Assembly: GCF_003609605.1 (NCBI RefSeq) | Contig: NZ_MCHY01000011.1 | Location: forward strand, 1-64,000 | Source of the DNA: Ammoniphilus oxalaticus | GTDB taxonomy: Bacteria > Bacillota > Bacilli > Aneurinibacillales > RAOX-1 | DNA length: 64,000 bases | Reading direction: 5' to 3' | Part shown: positions 60,603 to 64,000 of the stretch, in pieces | Position numbering within the stretch: position 1 is the first letter of the stretch | How the letters are laid out: each line of letters starts with the position of its first letter | Program-made: the position numbers and the translations under genes | The notes under the pieces: generated by a model | Seen by the model: only the letters and a program-made list of their open reading frames with translations | What the model was told of the DNA's origin: nothing | Databases searched by the model: none

Positions 60603-61385
60603 TTAGCCGCGTTTTTTATTCGGACAAGTCGAACAATACTCTCTGTCCGCGGACACTTCATAATAAAAGCAACACGTTTTTCGAATGCGTACTGGCTGTT
60701 CCACGGTAATCGGCTTATAAAACTTCGTGAGTGGATTTTGCGATTGACCAAATAAGACGCCAGGCGCTTCGTGAACAAGATAATGGTAGTCCTGTTCAAT
60801 CCGTCGTTGTTGCAACTCGGTTCGTTCTGCTCCTATTCTTCGTTCATATAGCGAGAACAGGCGCACCGCTGTATTCTCCCATAAAAGTTCCATTGGAATA
60901 CGCGCCGAAGCGGACAAGGACTGCCACAATGGCTCAAGTTGATCAACAAACATACTTTTGATCAAAGCATCGCGCCATGCGGCGCGCCCCTGTTCAGAGA
61001 TCGGCTGAGAGATTTGCATAGGTATTAATCGAACATGAGATAACCAGTCGGATGGCTGGTCTGTTTCCAGTTGGCAATTTTGCAAAGAAATATGCATCCC
61101 TTTATTAAACATCGTCATTGCATATAGATTAGGAACAATCGCAAACAAAGCAAACCGCTTGGCAAATTGTGAACCTGTTACAAAACGAGACGGAGAACCT
61201 AATTTCCCCGTCAGTTCATCTAAGTAAGTGTTTAGTTGACTCCCATCAAGCAAATCGTTTCCTGTCACCAACACCTGAGTTTGGTCTTTAGGTTGCCCAA
61301 TTTTAACACTGAATTTATTTTCTAAGTCGGCTATTTCCTCCGTATGAAGAGAGGAAGCTGCTCCCATTATTTTGTCCATCGTCAC
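60603..61385 (-). CDS. FhuF-like ferric siderophore reductase
   Basis: A 260-residue protein with the C-terminal [2Fe-2S] motif Cys238-Cys239-x11-Cys251-x2-Cys254 (TCCFYYEVSADREYCSTC), characteristic of FhuF and related (2Fe-2S)-binding siderophore-iron reductases. It releases iron from ferric siderophores in the cytosol. Starts at GTG 61385 or ATG 61379. thyA follows about 30 bp on. A flavodoxin, possible electron donor, lies upstream. Confidence 0.85.
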   Translation of the reverse strand: MTMDKIMGAASSLHTEEIADLENKFSVKIGQPKDQTQVLVTGNDLLDGSQLNTYLDELTGKLGSPSRFVTGSQFAKRFALFAIVPNLYAMTMFNKGMHISLQNCQLETDQPSDWLSHVRLIPMQISQPISEQGRAAWRDALIKSMFVDQLEPLWQSLSASARIPMELLWENTAVRLFSLYERRIGAERTELQQRRIEQDYHYLVHEAPGVLFGQSQNPLTKFYKPITVEQPVRIRKTCCFYYEVSADREYCSTCPNKKRG

Positions 61386-61511
61386 CTTTCCCCTCCATTG
61401 GTCTCAAGCGATCACGCCGAATAGGCATTTAACGCATCTCAATTGTACCATCACCGCAGCACGCTTACGAGCATTTATGTATCGTGGGTCACCCCCCGCT
61501 GAAAAACGAAA

Positions 61512-61541
61512 ACAAGGCTCTAGTGGATCCTAAAGCCTTGT
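61512..61541 (-). terminator. Terminator after flavodoxin gene
   Basis: ACAAGGCT pairs with AGCCTTGT. On the minus strand it is followed by TTTCGTTTTTC. Confidence 0.7.
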
Positions 61542-61565
61542 CATTGTCTGATCCATTTTATATTT

Positions 61566-62030
61566 TTAAGCGGTTACCGCGAATAGACTTGTTACAAAAT
61601 CTTTTCCGAACTGTTTGCACTTTTCTTCCTCTTCATCCCCGTCTGGCGCAAATTCAACTCTTAGGCCTTCAAGGGTTAACTCGGCTCCTAGTTCCGTTAA
61701 TTTTTCCTCCAGAACATCGACACCCCCGCAAAAATGCTCATAGGATGTATCTCCTGAACCAAACACAGCCGCTTTTTTCTCACTTAAGTCCAACGCGTCC
61801 AACCCTTCATAAAACTCTATATATTCATCAGGCAACTCTCCATCGCCCCAGGTGTAGGATCCTAACAAAATACCATCATACTCCAGCAGTTCTTCCGGTG
61901 TTACAGACTCAACTTCCTTCATGTCAACCTCAAAGCCATCTTCATGAATGCCGGCTGCAATCACGCTCGCAATTTCCTCTGTATTTCCAGATAAGCTTGC
62001 ATAAACAATGAGTAGTTTAGGCACAGTCAT
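61566..62030 (-). CDS. Flavodoxin
   Basis: A 154-residue short-chain flavodoxin: the FMN phosphate loop YASLSGNTEEIA (around residues 9-20) and the second FMN loop GSYTWGDGELPDEY (around 57-70) are typical. It carries electrons in place of ferredoxin when iron is low. The promoter overlaps two Fur boxes, which fits that role. ATG after GAGAGGGGGAAGG. Followed by its own terminator. Confidence 0.94.
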   Translation of the reverse strand: MTVPKLLIVYASLSGNTEEIASVIAAGIHEDGFEVDMKEVESVTPEELLEYDGILLGSYTWGDGELPDEYIEFYEGLDALDLSEKKAAVFGSGDTSYEHFCGGVDVLEEKLTELGAELTLEGLRVEFAPDGDEEEEKCKQFGKDFVTSLFAVTA

Positions 62031-62052
62031 GTTTCCTTCCCCCTCTCTTCTT

Positions 62053-62077
62053 GAAGGTGATAATGATTATCACCTTC
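62053..62077. promoter_or_regulatory. Fur box 1 (25-nt perfect palindrome)
   Basis: The core TGATAATGATTATCA (62058-62072) matches the 7-1-7 Fur consensus exactly. Flanking GAAGG/CCTTC extends it to a perfect 25-nt palindrome, between the -10 box and the ribosome site of the flavodoxin gene. Confidence 0.9.
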
Positions 62078-62083
62078 ATCTAT

Positions 62084-62112
62084 ATAATACAATCATTGAT
62101 AATGATTGTCAA
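62084..62112 (-). promoter_or_regulatory. Flavodoxin promoter
   Basis: On the minus strand TTGACA (62107-62112) and TATTAT (62084-62089) are spaced by exactly 17 bp, a near-consensus vegetative promoter. Confidence 0.85.
62097..62111. promoter_or_regulatory. Fur box 2
   Basis: TGATAATGATTGTCA matches the Fur 7-1-7 consensus in 14 of 15 bases and overlaps the -35 and spacer of the flavodoxin promoter, so Fur would block RNA polymerase. Confidence 0.85.
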
Positions 62113-62323
62113 TTAGTTTGCGCGCATTCTTTCAAATTATGTACCGTTATTAAAAGCCAATTCGAAGCAAACGACTGATTAGAGCAGGGTGTCGTTTTGA
62201 TCGGAAATGTAAGCATTGTATTAGCGGAGTTATTTTTCACTAAATTGGCAAAAAAGAATGGACGATCTAGAGAAGCTAGCTATGCCAACCCTTCTATCTC
62301 GCCCATTTATCATCTTGCCAAGC

Positions 62324-62626
62324 TTATACCATTTTGAGAATCGCATCTTTTCCGGTCATTCCCGCTTTAATTCCCAAATCCTCCGCCGTCTTTGTCACGG
62401 ACTCTAGCGGGGCTTCAAGCAATTGTTCAATCGTGCGCACGCCTAATGAACGGCCTGCAATAATATTTCGATCACTCAATTTTTCATTCAAAAGAGCGAC
62501 ATCAAGCGCTCCGCACATAATATAACCGCGATCGGTTGTAACGATCAACAGATTTGTTTTTGGCAATTGCACAGAAATGGAAACGACTTGGTGTCCTTCA
62601 ACGATGATGGGTTTCACTTCAACCAC
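62324..62626 (-). CDS. yunC: YunC-family (DUF1805) protein
   Basis: A 100-residue protein with TTDRGYIMCGALDVALLN and IAGRSLGVRTIEQLLEAP, typical of YunC/DUF1805, a small alpha-beta protein of unknown role. GTG start after GGAGGGGATC. Synteny with yunD upstream on the same strand supports the call. Confidence 0.92.
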   Translation of the reverse strand: MVEVKPIIVEGHQVVSISVQLPKTNLLIVTTDRGYIMCGALDVALLNEKLSDRNIIAGRSLGVRTIEQLLEAPLESVTKTAEDLGIKAGMTGKDAILKMV

Positions 62627-62699
62627 TTTTGATCCCCTCCAAGAAACATAACATTATGGTTAGTCTATGTTCTTAGAAGAGAATCGGTGCAACAACAGA

Positions 62700-62954
62700 T
62701 CAATGATATGTATTTGGGGGCGTATCGAGCGTTGTATTGCCTACCCCTTCGGTTGCCATCTTTCGTCTCATCATTTCTACAAGAAACATACTCAGCATTT
62801 GAAATACTTCCCCTTCATTCATTTGCTTAATTAAATTAAGCAAATCTTCTTCATCCTGATCTTGTAAAACGCCAAGCACGATCGCAATCGCATCTTCTTC
62901 ATCACCGGTTAAATGGTCGCGGTAAAGATTGTAAAGATCATCGATAAACTTCAT
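62700..62954 (-). CDS. Small acidic helical protein (possibly DUF6154)
   Basis: An 84-residue protein opening MKFIDDLYNLYRDHLTGDEEDA and continuing in amphipathic helices. This resembles small Bacillales proteins grouped as DUF6154, but the assignment is from memory. ATG after GGAGGGTG. It lies 26 bp behind yunD and is probably co-transcribed. Role unknown. Confidence 0.7.
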   Translation of the reverse strand: MKFIDDLYNLYRDHLTGDEEDAIAIVLGVLQDQDEEDLLNLIKQMNEGEVFQMLSMFLVEMMRRKMATEGVGNTTLDTPPNTYH

Positions 62955-62980
62955 TTTTCACCCTCCATCAACATTACTTC

Positions 62981-64000
62981 TTAACGCCCCTCATTCATTA
63001 AAATCCATCTTTTTTTAGCGCTCCGTTCTAGAGCATCAACGCTGCTCAATTCCTTCGCTAATACATCACGGATAAATTCTGGAAAAAAGTATTCGATCTC
63101 TTCCGCTTCCCTGAACAGCGGGAAAATCCATCCGAACGTAAACATATCAACCGTGCCTACTGAGTAAACTCGTTCATCTTGAAAAGGCACGCCCTGCACA
63201 TACATCTCCGTAATGCGCCGCCCGACCTGTCGCCGCGGATGATAATGGACGGATAGGCCATCGATACACATCCACCCCATCACTTTTCCCCTAAAACCGA
63301 GTCCTTGCACCTCAAGATGAATCACCGCTTCATCAAGCGCCTGTTCTAACAGTTGCTTTATATACTTTCCTTTAATCATCACTTTACACGGATTAATCGG
63401 ATGAGGACATAACGCGAGCAGATCTTTTCTCGTCACTCTTCCTTGCGGTAATGAAAATAGAAGCTGTCCAGCGTTGACCATTGATAGTTCCGCCTCAACC
63501 CAACTACGCAATCCTTCCGCAAGCAAATTACCAAGCGGTGATTCCTCCTCCCAATCGTTCACCAGCGGGTGGGCCAATTCTGTAACTAAAGAGTTCAGTG
63601 TGTGGTCCGCTTCCTGTCTTTTTTGCTCAATCAACGCGGATAGTTGTTGATCGGGAGCAAATTGCGTCGCTTCGCGGCAAATGCCTGACACGCCTATAAC
63701 ACGCTTTGTATTCATGTCAATTGAGATTGTCGTATGTCCGAGATAGTTCCCAAACTTTCCAGCTTGAATGATAAATGTTCCATTTTCTACGACACCCGAT
63801 TGTAAAAGATGATGACTGTGCGCCCCGATAATGAGATCGACCCCTTCTAATCTATTGGCTAGCTCACGGTCCATTTTATAGCCCAAATGAGACAACACGA
63901 TAATGACATCTGTCTGTTGACGTATTTGCGCAACTATCTGTTCAATCTGATCGAACGGATCAAGAATCTGCCAGCCTAACATTTCATAGACAGGATAGGG
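62981..64000 (-). CDS. yunD: 5'-nucleotidase/UDP-sugar hydrolase family protein YunD (5' end outside window)
   Basis: The C-terminal two thirds of a metallophosphoesterase-type nucleotidase; the frame stays open to 64000, so the start is outside. Visible are part of the metal domain (IVLSHLGYKMDRELANRL then LIIGAHSHHLL) and the C-terminal 5'-nucleotidase domain (SMVNAGQLLFSLPQGRVTRKDLLALCPHPI). Cytosolic or exported cannot be judged without the N-terminus. Matches YunD by position and character. Confidence 0.88.
   Translation of the reverse strand, partial: PYPVYEMLGWQILDPFDQIEQIVAQIRQQTDVIIVLSHLGYKMDRELANRLEGVDLIIGAHSHHLLQSGVVENGTFIIQAGKFGNYLGHTTISIDMNTKRVIGVSGICREATQFAPDQQLSALIEQKRQEADHTLNSLVTELAHPLVNDWEEESPLGNLLAEGLRSWVEAELSMVNAGQLLFSLPQGRVTRKDLLALCPHPINPCKVMIKGKYIKQLLEQALDEAVIHLEVQGLGFRGKVMGWMCIDGLSVHYHPRRQVGRRITEMYVQGVPFQDERVYSVGTVDMFTFGWIFPLFREAEEIEYFFPEFIRDVLAKELSSVDALERSAKKRWILMNEGR

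Noticed and set aside
61484-62011. Long plus-strand reading frame opposite the flavodoxin gene
   Set aside because: It is the antisense of a clear flavodoxin, has no ribosome site, and its protein is low-complexity Pro/Leu/His.
1-64000. CRISPR arrays, tRNA genes, phage or insertion sequences
   Set aside because: No regularly spaced repeat array, tRNA-like cloverleaf sequence, integrase or transposase was recognised in either strand.

Overview
The window is chromosomal DNA of an endospore-forming Firmicute of the order Bacillales. The evidence is the Bacillus-type Fnr with a C-terminal Cys-x2-Cys-x4-Cys cluster, strong AAGGAGG-type ribosome sites, frequent TTG and GTG starts, a YutH-type spore-coat protein and a YunB-type sporulation protein. 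From about 44 kb to the right edge the gene order resembles the Bacillus subtilis yui-yut-yun region (yuiD, yuiB, ndh, yutM, yuzB, yuzD, nifU, yutH, yutG, yutE, yutD, lipA, yunA, yunB, yunC, yunD). The physiology suggested is a facultative anaerobe that respires nitrate. Species cannot be named from the window. No phage, insertion sequence, CRISPR array or tRNA was recognised. A good rRNA-type promoter at the left edge points out of the window.

Layout. 0-11 kb: ilvD, an RsuA-type pseudouridine synthase, a class A penicillin-binding protein, queF-yqgQ, suhB and a DEAD-box helicase. 11-17 kb: mgtC, then a tatC-tatA-mobB-moaE-moaD operon divergent from fnr, which couples molybdenum-cofactor synthesis, Tat export and the anaerobic regulator. 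17-31 kb: mixed housekeeping genes, including typA, an LCP cell-wall ligase, a plant/mycobacterial-type acyl-ACP desaturase, oppD-oppF without permeases and a beta carbonic anhydrase. 32-40 kb: an anaerobic block with cobA, narK, moeA and ywiC. Divergent to it is a five-gene operon (two DUF2249 proteins, an NnrS/heme-copper-like membrane protein, a DUF59 Fe-S factor and a His-rich membrane protein), and a near-consensus Fnr box lies between the two sets. 40-64 kb: cell envelope, NADH dehydrogenase, Fe-S assembly, futalosine-route menaquinone synthesis (mqnE), lipoate synthesis, folate genes, siderophore reduction, and a flavodoxin with two Fur boxes.

The most notable observation is a gene at 27686-27973 that ordinary gene calling misses. 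It reads as a 95-residue HesB/IscA-like protein interrupted by one in-frame UGA, exactly where the family carries Cys or selenocysteine (followed by Gly-Gly-Pro). A 7-bp stem with a G in its small apical loop, a bacterial SECIS-like element, begins 18 nt after the UGA. It is therefore probably a HesB-like selenoprotein.

Other leads are a 12-bp perfect complement to the Shine-Dalgarno region of a zinc-ribbon gene placed just after oppF, a two-member family of small unknown proteins (3078-3257 and 27441-27632), a 50-bp near-perfect direct repeat behind mqnE, and the uncharacterised Fnr-linked DUF2249 operon. Function calls rest on recognised motifs and remembered family features; no database search was run.
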